This document shows, piece after piece, positions 1 to 12,524 of a DNA stretch of 64,000 nucleotides. The stretch covers positions 201,327,231-201,391,230 of the forward strand of contig CM060912.1 of assembly GCA_030737875.1 (NCBI GenBank), given 5' to 3'. The stretch's first letter is position 1, and each line of letters starts with the position of its first letter. The translations under genes and the position numbers were made by a program. This DNA is from Allium sativum (Eukaryota > Streptophyta > Magnoliopsida > Asparagales > Amaryllidaceae). Below the pieces are notes generated by a model. It saw only the letters and a program-made list of their open reading frames with translations, had not been told where the DNA came from and did not search any database.

Positions 1-702
1 TGATATCATCATCTTGAGAAGATCTATTTTTCAAGATATCTGAATCAAAAGAATTTTGAATAAAATTTCCATCAAAGGAAACATGAAGTGATTCTTCTAT
101 TATACTGGTTCTTTTATTATAAATACGATAAGCTTTGCTCTATTCAGAATATCCTAAAAATATTCCTTCATCTGACTTCAAATCAAATTTTCCAAGCTGA
201 TCTTTTGTATTTAAAATAAAGCATTTTGAACCAAAAACCTTAAAATATGAAATATTTGATTTTCTTCCAGTAAAAAGTTCATATGTGGTATTTTTCGTAA
301 GTGGTCGAATGGAGACACGATTCAAAACATAGCAAGACGTTGCAACTACTTCTGCCCAGAAATGTTTCGGTAATTGACTCTCATTCAACAACGTTCTAGC
401 GCATTCTTGTAATGTTCAAATTTTCCTTTCCAAGACTCCATTTTGTTGTGGAGTTCTAGAAAACGAGAAATTGTGAAAAATTCCTTTCTTTTTGCAATAT
501 AAATCGAACTTTTCATTTTTAAATTCTCCTCCATGATCGCTTCTTATGTTTTTAATTTTCAAACTTGTTAAGTCTTGAATTTGTTTTGCAAATATTTTAA
601 AGTTTTCAAACGTATCACTTTTATTTCTTAAAAATATTGTCCAAGCATATCTTGAAAAATCAACTATTAAAAACACAAATCTACTGTGATTTATAGATTG
701 TA
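1..702 (-). pseudogene. Ty1/copia integrase fragment, nonsense-mutated and interrupted
   Basis: Read on the minus strand, one frame runs from about 702 to 1 and gives a copia integrase core followed by the start of the integrase C-terminal region. Recognisable pieces in order are VDFSRYAW, IRSDHGGEF and TPQQNGVLERK (carrying the Asp, Asp and Glu of the DDE triad), then LPKHFWAEVV, FKVFGSKCFIL and EGIFLGYSE, all typical of plant copia integrases. The frame is not shifted, but it carries two in-frame stops, TGA at 416-418 just after the ERK motif and TAG at 140-142; copia-like sequence continues past both. The zinc-finger end and gag are absent because LTR A begins at 703, so they should lie beyond the other end of the inserted array, outside the window. 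The domain stops at the window edge before reverse transcriptase. Identity is clear; the element is dead. Confidence 0.9.
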
Positions 703-1027
703 TGAAACGACCCAAATTCGCCTGTAAGGGAAAGCCTGAATTGACTTGAGAACACGACAAATCGGAATGCAAAGACAGAACATTTCATTGTTGTTTCAAC
801 AATTTACATTAGAGTACAAGAATATAACAGAGTATGAATAAACAATATACATCAGAAAAATATGAGAGATTAAAATACATTACATAACAGCGGAAAAATA
901 ATACATAACACAATTGAAAGAGATACACAGATACAAAGCTTTCCAAATATAGCTCCAACTATAAATCCAAGATCCTGGAAAAATAATATCTGCAAAATCA
1001 AAACTACTAGCTGCCCGTGTGGAAAAT

Positions 1028-1097
1028 ATGGGCACCTAGAGTTTAGTTTAAAACAATAAACTCCAGGTCAGTCATGGGACTGGTGTGAGAACTGAAA
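1028..1097 (-). repeat. LTR core block shared by all long-LTR families here (copy in LTR A)
   Basis: The segment beginning GGGCACCTAGAGTTTAGTTT and ending near GGGACTGGTGTGAGAAC is found, with few changes, near the 3' end of every long LTR in the window: about 9033-9095 (LTR B), 11940-12003 (solo LTR G), 58424-58485 (LTR C), and in plus orientation at about 41290-41345, 47838-47895 and 62125-62190. It lies roughly 320-430 bases from the LTR 3' terminus in each family, far more conserved than surrounding sequence, which suggests a functional cis element such as a transcript-end signal. Confidence 0.7.
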
Positions 1098-4000
1098 CAG
1101 TTATTAAACTTTACTTTAGAAATAAAGTAAATCAAGGGACCACGCCATATAACACGGAACGGGTTTTCTCTCAAGAACACCAGTGCATAAAACAAACAAC
1201 GCAATGCTTTTTGGAAAAATGAAGCTATTATAAGACTCGTGTCACATCACACAATGCAATGCAAGCCGAAGGATAGAGTTTTACCTTATAATAGCCAAAC
1301 ATGCTTGGTACATTTTAAAACAAATCATTTTGATATTACTATAAGTGTATAGTGTCAAAATCACTTCAAATATAAATGTATCAATCATAGACGGCATAGT
1401 ACCCAATCCTACTATGTCGCCATACTAGTTCTACAACTAAAACCAAAATGTCACATATTGGAAATTGGATTTCCATCATGAACCAAAGCAAGGGATCGTC
1501 CTTACCGAATTTGAGACTCTCTAGCCCGAGCCTCAGAGCAAGTACTCAGTCAAGCCCTTAGGAGCGCCAGGGTCGGTCCACACATACGTTAGTGGATTGG
1601 TTATTCCTGAACAATATGTTTCCCCACCCTATGAGGCGTAAATCTGGTCAGTATGCCGACCGTATCAAGAGCCACTAGGGACTCAAATCCGAGGTACCTC
1701 GCTATCCATCAAATAATATGCAACATTCACATGAGTAAAATGTTTGGGATCCATACCATGACACCACTCCTAGCTAGAAGGAAACACATGCCCTCCCCGA
1801 GGTCCTCTCCCGTTTCTGGTCCATCGCGAATTAACGCTACACACAAAGCTATGCTAATTAAAGCCCTGCTTTGATCATCAACCACAAGACTCTTCTTTTC
1901 AACAAAAGTCTTGATCATTTGCATCTCAGCATAACACACTGATAATTCATTCCATACAACTGATGTTTATCGATATATAACCTCTAAGCTCATACGTCTC
2001 AGAGAAGGTTGTTAAGCAAGAGAATAAATTCTCCGCCACCAAACAGATATATATTTAATAAAAATCAATCAATACAGAACGAAATCCAATGTCAGACACA
2101 TATCCATTTACAAGTCTGTTCTGAGTCTGAACGAAACCGGAGGCACCTTATTCCTCGTCCCATATATCCAATACAGAAGAGAGGTCCTCGCATATCCAGT
2201 CGATCTCCAAGTACATTTGGATGACTACCACTTATTACCTTGTCTTGGGTGTACAGCCCAATCAAGACATCAGTAATCATCCATGCGATGTGAAGATCTC
2301 CAGTCTTCAACCACCGTCTTCATCGTCAACTTAACATTGAATCAGTTATTCAGAATGGGTATAAGCCCGAACTTCCCGAATAACTCGCGTATTTTATAAT
2401 CAATAATCAAGTGCTATAAAAACACTACATATGCCTCATTCCGATTCAGAATATTCTTTTATTCAAATATTCATATCCTCTGGGAAAGGTTCCCGTTAAT
2501 TTTATCAAATATAAATTCTTTTAAATTTATACTTTAATCTTCCTTTGGATATCAATTCTAAACCAAATTAAGGTTTATCAACTAGTCGGGATTATCGAGC
2601 CTTACCGAAGTAATCATTTATTCGTTAATCCAAATCCCAACCTAATCATCCCATGGAGCAAAACTGGTAATACTCCATATCTAACACCACGGTGTTATCG
2701 GTATATTTAATTACCATTTCACGTCCAAATCTAATTAAAGATTTAACTATCGCCTGGAAAAACTGGTGGTACTCCATTCTCGATCATTTCCCAAATTTGA
2801 TAATTTAAATTATCACATTTACATTTCAATCTAATTAAAGATTCATTAAAACTCCACCTAGTTTTAATCTTCCCAAAAATCATTATTAATGATTATTTAA
2901 CTTTGGGAATTCAAACATAGCGCATCGAAAATCTACACCATACCATTGATTTCTGCCGATATATAACCTCTAAGCTCGTACGTCTCAGAGAAGGGTGTTA
3001 AGCAAGAGAATAAAATTCTCCGCCACCAAACAGATATATATTTAGCAGAGATCAGCAATACGGTTCGAAATACAATATTAGACGTGTGATCCTGTCTTTA
3101 ACTGGGTTAAAGAACCGATGTCATTTAAAACACAGCTCACGATAAACTCAAAATCACATTCCATTAATAATGGAATCTTCACGGAAAACAGATCAATATA
3201 TAATCGATATCAATTTATGTATTTGACTAATAATATAAATGGAATAACGACAAAGCCTTTTAATTTCCATATATATTAACAATCTTCCTCCATAGAAGCT
3301 CTCTTTGATTATTACCAAATCGAATTCCATTCACTTCCAATTTAATATATTAAATTGGAAAACTTTACTTTGGAAATTTTCCATTAAATCTTAATAAAAG
3401 ATTTATATATTCCAAATCACATTTCACTGTTAATCGGGTTAAAGAACGAATGTCATTAAAAACACAGTTCACAATAAACCCAATTCACATTCCATTTTAT
3501 TCCAATTACTAAATATAACTGGAAACTCTAATAATCTTAATTAAAAGATTTATTCTTTTCACACGAGGTTCAAGAACAGTGTTATTTAAGACACCATTCA
3601 CAACAAACCCAAAATCCAATTTGATGTTAAATATAAGGCTCTAAACAGAAATTATATCGGCTTACATTCAATATCAAATTCTGAAACCAACACATATCGT
3701 ATGGGGAATAACGATATATACCTATCTTCCAAATTCCTCCACAATATCCGTATAGCCACGGAATCCAATATCGAAATATTCCGAAGATGATTTCTATTCA
3801 AATCCATTCCAATTCATACATTGGAAAATTCTGGTTAGATTAGAACCATTCACAAATCCAATTTATTTATTCAAAAACATTGGATTCTCATTCTAGTTAT
3901 TAACTAGTTCATTTTGATAAAAATATATTTTTATCTTTACATACGTGGAATTTTTCATCTAAATTCTTTCCAAATCATTTATTTTGATTTTACACAAATT

Positions 4001-5722
4001 ATTAATATTTTTAATAATTCTATTAAGGCTGGTATAGTCGATTTCCAATAACGGCGACCGAACTGCATCCATAGAAATCTTTTCCAAATTTGATTTGGAC
4101 ATAATTCCATATCCAACTGTTAGATTTCAAATCTCTTATATTCGTTGGAAATCTCTTTTCGATACAAACCCAACGGTTCCAATTTTAGGAGAATCCGACG
4201 GTTGGATCTCCCGAATGTCAATTCGAAGTCAATGGTCGCAGCGCAGCGCGTTTTATTCAGCCCATTATTTATATAATATATATATTATATATATTTCACC
4301 GATTTCCATTTAAAACGTATTTTATAAATCGTTTGTAAATTCGTTTTAAAACGATTCCCACTTTCATTTCAATTTTAAATTAAAATTCAATACTCCTTAT
4401 CATTATAATATTTAAATGATAATATTTTCAAAATATCAGATTTTGAAATCATTTCCTTTTCGATATCCATTATAAAAATGAATAAAATCGATATAAATAT
4501 TGTTCGCGTTAAAATGGCGCATATTTAATCAATATGGCTTCACGTACTTCAATATTTTCGTGTCCATCCATGATCGGACATCAAATTCACATTTGAATCC
4601 TTTCTGAATATTATTTTAAAATATTCGTTATTTTAAAATATTCATTATTTTAAAATATTCGTTCCTTCTGAATTGGAATCAGACCCAAACTAATTACCAT
4701 ATATTTTATTTATATGGATTTCATACATTGCATGTACACAACAATAATGATACACAAACATCCATCATCCAGAGTGCATTACAAAACTGCATAAGCATTA
4801 AACATAAATAATTAACGCTTACAAGTGTCTGTCAACCAATTGACTGACACACAACTAAACAATTGGGATTAGTGTACGTCAAATATCACCCCAATACCCG
4901 TGTGGGGTTTCAACCAACAAATACCGAATATTATTTGTGCATGTGGCGATGTGTAAAATTTCTCGTCCCAATCAATGTCAGTTAAATGGGTGTACATAAA
5001 CAAATCGTCCGATTTGTAAATGAATATTTATTTTCATTCCAGGAGAATTTTATGCCTTTCATATATATGTTAAAAATTATATTTTTAACGATAAAATATT
5101 TTATTCAACACATGAATATTTTATACAGTTCATATACACATTAAAAATTATATTTTTAACGAACAATATTTATTTCAGAAAATTTTGGCATTATAACGGC
5201 GCGATATTAGAACCGGAGTAATGTCTAGCATTACCCCTCTCCTGATACTGGCTCGCGCCATACACAATAATCACAACCACTTCAAACAATCACACAATCA
5301 ATTTTACAATCGCAATCCAAATTTCCACAATACAATCCAAACAAACAACTATGGTTTGTACAATAAATAGTGTCGGGGGCTTCTAAGCCCCATCTGCATC
5401 CTAGTATATATTTAATTGTAAAATAATTAGAGTGAGAAGGAGTTATCACCGTCGGTTTCCACTCCGCCATTCTTTATGTGAAGATTTTATTTCCATTCGG
5501 ATTTAAATTTTCCTCCAATTCCAACGTGCTCAGTTTCTATTCTGGTCAGTGTCATAGCGAAGCTCTCGTTCCCGCGATCACAGAGCAACTTGAATCATCG
5601 AATTTCGTCCTCGTACGAAAAAGTTACACAAGTTTATATACTAATACATTAATTAACTAATTACAAAATTAATTAAACTAATTAATTATATTTAATTAAA
5701 TTTTAATTCCCCTAATCCATCG

Positions 5723-5929
5723 TTACCCCATCGTCTTCATTAACCTGCTCGAACCCAACGCTTCCACCTTCTCTCTCCACCATACACCACCATACCCAGA
5801 TTGGAGTATCCCACATCGATGTCCTTCGCGAGAGCCCCCAACGCCGTGACCATGGACGAACTCAGTGGGCCCCTCTAGCCTGAAATTGCGTGCAAACGTC
5901 TGGTCTTTGGAGCCAAAATTCGAGCTCAA
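5723..5929 (-). CDS. Small ORF in the leader of LTR A (68 codons)
   Basis: A short Gly/Arg/Ser-rich reading frame on the sense strand of the LTR, about 190 bases downstream of a TATA-rich stretch (around 6115-6141). The sister LTR B has a matching frame at 52590-52796 that stays open through a 12-base in-frame insertion and ends four codons earlier. No domain is recognised. It may be an upstream ORF of the long leader or simply a chance opening in a GC-richer segment; conservation of the frame between two LTR copies of common origin is weak evidence on its own. Confidence 0.25.
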   Translation of the reverse strand: MSSNFGSKDQTFARNFRLEGPTEFVHGHGVGGSREGHRCGILQSGYGGVWWREKVEALGSSRLMKTMG

Positions 5930-6431
5930 TTCTCAATTAAATCTGATCACGTTCGTTCCACTTGTAGATCTCACTTAGACGAAGATTTTTTCCTTTGGGA
6001 GTAGGTCGAAATATTGGGGGAAGGTGGAGATCGGTGGTGATATTTGGGGGAGAGATTTTGGCCATAAAATCCTAGAGCCGGCGGGTTCTGAAAGAAGGAG
6101 GGCTTTGGCTCAAATATTCATATATATATATATATATATATTATTTGTTTATTAATTAATTTCTAGAATTACCCATTTATTGATACGAACTCCAAGTCAA
6201 ACTCAACGACTGTCGTCCCTAGCTAAATACCCCCATTCCGAACATAATGAGATATGTTTCGTAAGTCAGTTTTATTGTTTTAATCAGTTTTTATTTAAAT
6301 TAAAATATAAATCAATATATATTCAATTTAAACGTACATTTTAATTTACCGGGGCCACGTACTGACTCCAAAAATTCCAGAAAAATAAATCTAGGTATGT
6401 TTTGACGATACGGTCCTAACAAAATTAATTT

Positions 6432-7013
6432 CAACCCATTGTTGCTGATATCTCCTTCTCAGTTCCTTCTTCCATGACCCGAGCTCGGAGAAGGAAGAGA
6501 TAAGAGGGCCCTATGGAAAATGTGGTCAGAAATCCATAATAGAGTCCGACCACAACGATCGAATTTATTATCTTCATGCATAAGGATAATATATTACCTA
6601 GTAGAAAAGATTTTAAAATCATCACAAACCTCCCTTTTTTTCTTTTCTATTTCAATTTCTCAATTATTATATGATGATTTCTTAACTTTCCATAAATATA
6701 TAAAGAGATAGACTAGAAATGACATCTCTTATGTCAACGATACCATCTTCTTCGATTGAATGACATCTCCTATCCATTTCCCCATTGATGTCGAACCTAA
6801 ACCTGTGCTCGAGAGATGGTTGTCCATACACTGATAAGGGATGTATGGATTCTCGAGAAGAGAGGAGCCGCGGTGGTCCCCCCGGACCGCCCGGATCCCA
6901 CGAGTGAATAGAAAGTTGGATCTACATTGGATCTCACCTGAATCGCCCCATCTATCCTCCTGAGGAGAAGTTTGGTTTCAAACTTCGATTCGAACAGGAG
7001 GAGTACGCCATGC
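6432..7013. other. NUPT: composite plastid DNA insertion (ycf1 5' end plus trnI-GAU intron/ycf68)
   Basis: Plastid-derived DNA inside LTR A. On the minus strand, 6625 down to 6434 encodes the N-terminus of Ycf1/TIC214 (start [11 protein letters not shown], then the membrane-segment run [19 protein letters not shown]). From about 6790 to 7011 the minus strand matches the ycf68 region carried in the trnI-GAU intron (LLLRRIDGAIQVRS, FYSLVGSGRSGG). These two loci are not adjacent in plastid genomes, so the insert joins two pieces; the joint lies somewhere in 6630-6790. LTR B (near 53255) and solo LTR G (near 16590) have the uninterrupted target (AAAATTAATTTTGTCGAATT in G), so the edges are exact to a few bases. 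The ycf1 frame ends at a junction stop; no function is expected. Confidence 0.88.
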
Positions 7014-7609
7014 TCGAATTTGGAGACCGTTTGAAAAAGGGTCATTTTTGGTCGATCCAATTCAACTGTTCTTTTGCCAAGCTCACATACTAATTCCAAA
7101 AATTATGAAAATTGGAATCTAGCAATAATTTGACATTCCGGATCCAACAAAAATGGCTTTGTTGAAAACAAAAGTCGTTTGCAAAATGGCTATTTTTAGG
7201 TGCCATATGTTATATTAAAATATATATAAATTCCATAGCGACTATTCTGAATTTTAAACTGACTATTCTGAATTTTAAACTGGACATAACTTTCAACTTA
7301 TATTATGAAATCTAAATTTTTCACATTCGTTAGAAAGATATAATTAAATAGATTCCAATGTTTCTTGTTTTACTGAAATCCGATTTATTTTGAATTCTGT
7401 ATATTCATTTTAAATTTAAAATCGAATTTTCAAACTACCACGCCATTTCAGGCTCGTTTTATATTTAAAATAAATTTATACGTTCTAACTTCGATTTAAA
7501 TAAATTTATAGTTGTTATTATTTAAAATAAATCATTTTAAAAATTCAAAATCCATTAAAATAGCTAAAATAAAAAAATTAAATTGGTTCTGAAAATCCGG
7601 GTTGTTACA

Positions 7610-7622
7610 ATCTCCCCCACTT
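7610..7622 (-). other. Polypurine tract, internal region A
   Basis: Minus-strand AAGTGGGGGAGAT immediately precedes the LTR start (TGTAACAACCC) and serves as plus-strand primer in LTR retrotransposons. The upstream CGAGGATGAAAAGATTTTAA resembles the stretch before the PPT of Ty3/gypsy chromovirus-type elements. Confidence 0.85.
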
Positions 7623-7982
7623 AAAATCTTTTCATCCTCGAAAAGGAACGGAGTAGAAAGTGGTTTAACCAACTAATTCTACTTTCATTCTGGCTTTCAT
7701 TCTTCAACTTTTCAATTTCTAAGAATTTTTCTAATTTCTCAAAAATTTGGCTAACACCATAAATTTTCAAAAATTTCGCCATAACCTCCTTTGTATGGGG
7801 AGACCTTTAAAACCGCAACTTGCCTTACAGGGCCCTCATCAATCCAAAAGAAAAAGAAAAAGCCAAGCGGCTTGCCAATCGGCTCATAAAATCATCAAAC
7901 CCAATGAATATAGTATACATGTACCTATTTGTCAGGCATACAATTTTATTCCTCTTCTTAGCTTCCATGCTATGACCTGTTC

Positions 7983-8037
<55 letters not shown>

Positions 8038-8341
8038 GTACATATATGCAATTGCAATCAATTTTCAATTCAGTTCAATATTTGACTTGATTTGGCTTAA
8101 TTTTACCATTCATTGTCATATTGGTTTTATTATTCCAACATTTTAATTAGTCATGCTAATTATCATACAATACAACCAGCAATCAATTAGTTGAATAACT
8201 TTTCAATCATATATCTTTAATATATTCAAAAATCATATTTTTAGTGTCAAATCACAACAGTAAACTCTATCTAGTTTTGGTTCTCACACCGGTCAATTAG
8301 AAATATATAGACATCCCACTTACGAAACTCGAACATAAATG

Positions 8342-8366
8342 CTGATGATGTCATGATCATCATCAG
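8342..8366 (-). other. Conserved palindromic-loop hairpin (DIS-like), internal region A
   Basis: A 9-bp perfect stem (CTGATGATG with CATCATCAG) closes a 7-nt loop ATCATGA on the sense strand; loop bases 2-7, TCATGA, are self-complementary. It sits about 335 nt downstream of the PBS. The same hairpin with paired changes occurs in two other families (42225-42249 and 62884-62908) and unchanged at 57733-57757. Confidence 0.65.
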
Positions 8367-8689
8367 AATCATCTTCGGGCGACTAGAGTGTGACTCTGTA
8401 TCTATCCAGTATATCTGGGACTTCGAATATACGTTCATGACGCATATATCCAGAATCTTCATATACTCGATTGTCCAAAATAAAATAAAATAATATACTC
8501 AAATACGTGTAATAAGATAAAATTTTCAAAACTAATTTTTTTTAATAAATAATACTCTTCTAACTCATTCTAGGATACTACTGATCTTATCTCTAACGAG
8601 TCATTCTTATTGGATATTACTAATCCAATCTCTGTTGAATTCTTTCTATCGGTTCTAATGTGTCTTGTTCTCGAGCTCTGTAAACCAGA

Positions 8690-8701
8690 GCTCTGATACC
8701 A
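8690..8701 (-). other. Primer-binding site (initiator tRNA-Met type), internal region A
   Basis: The minus strand reads TGGTATCAGAGC, complementary to the 3' end of plant initiator tRNA-Met, four bases after the LTR end. It marks the 5' side of the internal region and fixes the minus orientation of this element. Confidence 0.9.
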
Positions 8702-8705
8702 CGGC

Positions 8706-11586
8706 TGAAACAACCCAAACTCGCCCGTAAGGGAAAGCCCAGATTGAGTTGAGAACACGACAAATCAAAATGCAAACAACAGAACATTTCATTGATGTTA
8801 CAACAATTTAAATCAGAGTACAAGAATATAACAGAGAATGAATAAATAATATACATCAGAAAAATATCCGAGATTAAAATACATTACATAGCAGCGAAAA
8901 AATAATACATAACACAATTGAAAGAGATACACAGATACAAAGCTTTCCGAGTATAGCTCCAGCTGTAAATCCAGGATCCTGGGTAAATGTATCTGCAAAA
9001 CCAAAACTACTGGCTGCTCGTGTGGAAATTATGGGCACCCAGAGTTTAGGTTAAAACAATAACTCCAGGTCAGTTGTGGGACTGGTGTGAGAACTAAAAC
9101 AGTTATTAAACTTTACTTTATAAATAAAGTAAATCAAGGGACCACACCGTATAACACGGTATGGGTGTTCTCCTAAGAATACCAGTGCATAAAACAAACA
9201 GCGCAATGCTTTTTAGAAAAATGAAGCTATTATAAGACTCAGGTCCCATCACACAATGCAACGCAAGCCGGAGGATAGAGTTTTACCTTATAATAGCCAA
9301 ACATGCTTGGTATGTTTTAAAACAAATCACTTTGATATTACTATAAGTGTATAGTGTCAAAATCACTTCAAATATAAATGTATCAATCATAGACGGCATA
9401 GTACCCCATCCTACTATGTCGCCATAATAGTTTTACAACTAAAACTGAAATGTCACATATTGGAAATTGGATTTCCATCATGAACCAAGGCAAGGGATCG
9501 TCCTTACCGAATTCGAGACTTTCTAGCCCGAGTCTTAGGGCAAGTACTCGGTCAAGCCTTTAGGAGCACCAGGGTCAGTCCACACATACGTTAGTGGATT
9601 GGTTATTCCTGAATAATACGTTTCCCCGCCCCGTAGGGCGTAAATCTGGTCAGTATGTCGACCGTATCAAGAGCCACTAGGGGCTCAAATCTGAGGTACC
9701 TCGCTATCCATCAAATAATATGCAACATGAGTAAAATGTCTTGGCTTCATACCATGACACCACTATTAGCTAGAAGGAAACGCATGTCCTTCCTGGGGTC
9801 CTCTCTTGTTTCTGGTCCATACCGGGGTGTGAGGCTTGTGAACTAACGCTATACACAAAGCTACACTAATTAAAGCCGTGTTTTGATTAACAACCATAAG
9901 ACTCTGCTTTTCAACAAAAGCCTTGATCATTTGCATCTCAACATGCCACATTGACAATTCACGCCATATAACTGATGTCTATCAATATATAACCTCTAAG
10001 CTCGTACGTCTCAGAGAAGAGTGTTAAGCAAGAGAATAAATTCTCCGCCACCAAACAGATATATATTTAATAGAAATCAATCAATACATAACGAAATTCA
10101 ACGTCAGACACACATCCAATTACAAGTCCGTTCTGGGTCTGAACGAAACCAGAGGCGCCTTATTACTCGTCCCATATGTCCAATACAGGAGAGAGGTCCT
10201 CGCATATCTGGTCGATCTCCAAGTACGTCTGGATAATCACCACTTATTACCTTGTCTTGGGTGCATAACCCAATCAAGACATCAGTAATCATCCATATGA
10301 TGTGAAGATCTCCGGTCTTCAAGCACCGTCTTCATCATCGACTTATCGTCGAATCAGTTATTCAGAATGGGTACAAACCCGGACTTCTCGAATAACTCGC
10401 GTATTTTATAATCAATAATCAAGTGCTATAAAAACACTACGTACACCTCATTACAATTCAGAATATTCTTTTATTCAAATATTCATATCCTTTGGGAAAG
10501 GTTCCCATTAATTTTATCAAAAATAAATTCTTTTAAATTTATACTTTAATCTTCCTTTGGATATCAATTCTAAACCAAATTAAGGTTTATCAACTAGTCG
10601 GGATTATCGAGCCTTACCTAAGTAATCATTTATTCATTAATCCAAATCCCAACCTATTCATGCCATGGAGAAAAACTGGCAATGCTCCATATCTAACACC
10701 ACAGTGTTTTCGGTAAATTTAATTACCATTTCACGTCTAAATCTAATTAAAGATTTAACTATCGCCTGGAGTAAAAACTGGTGGTACTCCATTCTCAATC
10801 ATTTCCCAAATTTGATAATTTAAATTATCACATTTATATTTCAATCTAATTAAAGATTCATTAAAACTCCACTTAGTTTTAATCTTCCCAAAAATCATTA
10901 ATCAAACATGGCGCATCAACAATCTACGCCATACCATTGATTTCGGCCGATATATAACCTCTAAGCTCGTACGTCTTAGAGAAGGGTGTTAAGCAAGAGA
11001 ATTAAATTCTCCGCCACCAAACAGATATATATTTAGCAGAGATTAGCAGTACGGTTTGAAATACAATGTTAGACATGTAATCCTGTCTTTAACTGGGTTA
11101 AAGAACCATTGTCATTTAAAACACAGTTCACGATAAACCCAAAATCACATTCCATTAATAATGGAATTTTCATGGAAAACAAATCAATATATAATCGATA
11201 TCAATTTCTGTATCCAACTAATAATATAAATGGAATAATGACAAAGCCTTTTAAATTCCATATACATTAACAGTCTTCCTCTATAGAATCTCACTTCGAT
11301 TATTACAAAATCGAATTCCATTCACTTCCAATTTAATATATTAAATTGGAAAACTTTACTTTGGAAAATTTCCATTAAATCTTAATAAAAGATTTATATA
11401 TTCCAAATCACATTTCACTGTTAATCGGGTTAAAGAACGAATGTCATTAAAAATACATTTCAGAATAAATCCAATTCATATTCCATTTTATTCCAATTAC
11501 TAAATATAACTGAAAACTATATTAATCTTAATTAAAAGATTTATTCTTTTCACACGAGGTTTAAGAACAGTGTTATTTAAGACACC
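8706..11586 (-). mobile_element. LTR B, first piece (3' end of the LTR)
   Basis: Starts TGAAACAACCC and matches LTR A 703-3593 almost without length change. It is broken at 11586 by solo LTR G; the sequence resumes at 17186 with the duplicated ACACC. Includes the shared core block at about 9033-9095 and the internal duplication of the CTCTAAGCTCGTACGTCT block near 9990 and 10960. No coding potential. Confidence 0.85.
11582..11586. repeat. Left TSD of solo LTR G (ACACC)
   Basis: ACACC here and at 17186-17190 bracket the insertion; LTR A has a single GACACC at the corresponding place (about 3588-3594). Confidence 0.85.
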
Positions 11587-12429
11587 TATAACGATACAGA
11601 TTTCGTTCAGACCTAATCGATCGCTAAATCGACCAAGACCGTTCGTATCCCGCATACGCTAACTCTGGGCATACAACACATCAGAACAAATAACAGAAGA
11701 CTTTTATAAACATCGTAATAATGTTACATCAGAGTACAGAATATATCAGAGTACATCAATAAATAATACTACAGCGGAAGATTAATTTACAATAAATTTA
11801 ATATGATGCAGCGGAACCAATAAATTAACACAGTGGAACCCTATCAATGCTTTGGACGCAGCCTTTCACTTCGATCCAGAATCCTGCTAAATGAAATAGT
11901 TTGCAAAACTAAACTACTGACTGTCCGTGTAGAACATATGGGCACCCAGAGTTTAGGTAGAAACAATAAACTCCGAGTCAGTCATGGGACTGGTGTGAGA
12001 ACTCAAAACAGTTATTAAACTTTATTTTAAAAATAAGGTAAATCACGGGACCACGCTGCATGTCACGGAACGGGTTTACCCCCATGAATACCAGTGCATG
12101 AACAACAACTAATGATAGTCATATGGATCTACAATGCATCAATCAACATGCAATTTTCCAATCTACCCATTTAGATTAATCCCCACACTTAGATTTTCCA
12201 AATCCAATTCACTTTACACAAATGATTTCTTTGGACTTTATTTCCCGTATCTTATTTCAAATCATTTGAAATACATATCTAGCTTTTATATCAAAATAGA
12301 TTTCACTTCGGGATCTTAAACCAAAATCTTTGGAAGTATGAATTTCAAAACATAACAATGCATACAAACAAGTATGCAACCAAATATCGGCCATGTTCCC
12401 TCAGACAAGGCTATATGCGCCTTACCAAC

Positions 12430-12432
<3 letters not shown>

Positions 12433-12523
<91 letters not shown>
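12433..12523. repeat. (TA)n(TG)n compound microsatellite
   Basis: An uninterrupted TA run passes directly into a TG run. Repetitive Tyr-Ile and Cys-Val reading frames across it are artefacts of the dinucleotide repeat. Confidence 0.95.

Positions 12524-12524
<1 letters not shown>

Larger units (their letters stand above)
703..7609 (-). mobile_element. LTR A of minus-strand long-LTR (LARD-like) array
   Basis: A 6.9-kb LTR in minus orientation, about 6.3 kb without the plastid insertion at 6432-7013. Its edges are set by comparison with LTR B and LTR C: homology starts at TGAAACGACCC (703) and stops at GGGTTGTTACA (7609), giving a TG...CA unit when read on the minus strand. The five bases before it, TTGTA (698-702), are the expected left TSD in the copia host. 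The LTR contains an internal duplication (around 1960-2060 and 2945-3050 share the block CTCTAAGCTCGTACGTCTCAG), (TA)n runs and inverted motifs of the GTTAAAAAT/ATTTTTAAC type at 5067-5160. It has no protein domain. The adjacent PPT and PBS and the absence of gag-pol fit a non-autonomous Ty3/gypsy-type derivative. Confidence 0.85.
7610..8705 (-). mobile_element. Internal region between LTR A and LTR B, non-coding, gag-pol absent
   Basis: A 1.1-kb internal region read on the minus strand from PBS (8690-8701) to PPT (7610-7622). It is the sister of 57016-58096. No gag, protease, reverse transcriptase or integrase motif is visible in any frame. It contains a hairpin at 8342-8366, a (TA)n microsatellite at about 7985-8045, and a block near 7742-7800 (sense GTTATGGCGAAATTTTTGAA) that recurs in the other families. 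The element must have used proteins of another retrotransposon. Confidence 0.85.

Noticed and set aside
6520..6711. Plus-strand ORF over the ycf1 fragment
   Set aside because: Antisense shadow of the plastid ycf1 piece.
6797..7099. 100-codon minus-strand ORF
   Set aside because: A chance fusion of LTR sequence with plastid trnI-GAU intron/ycf68 DNA; explained by the NUPT.
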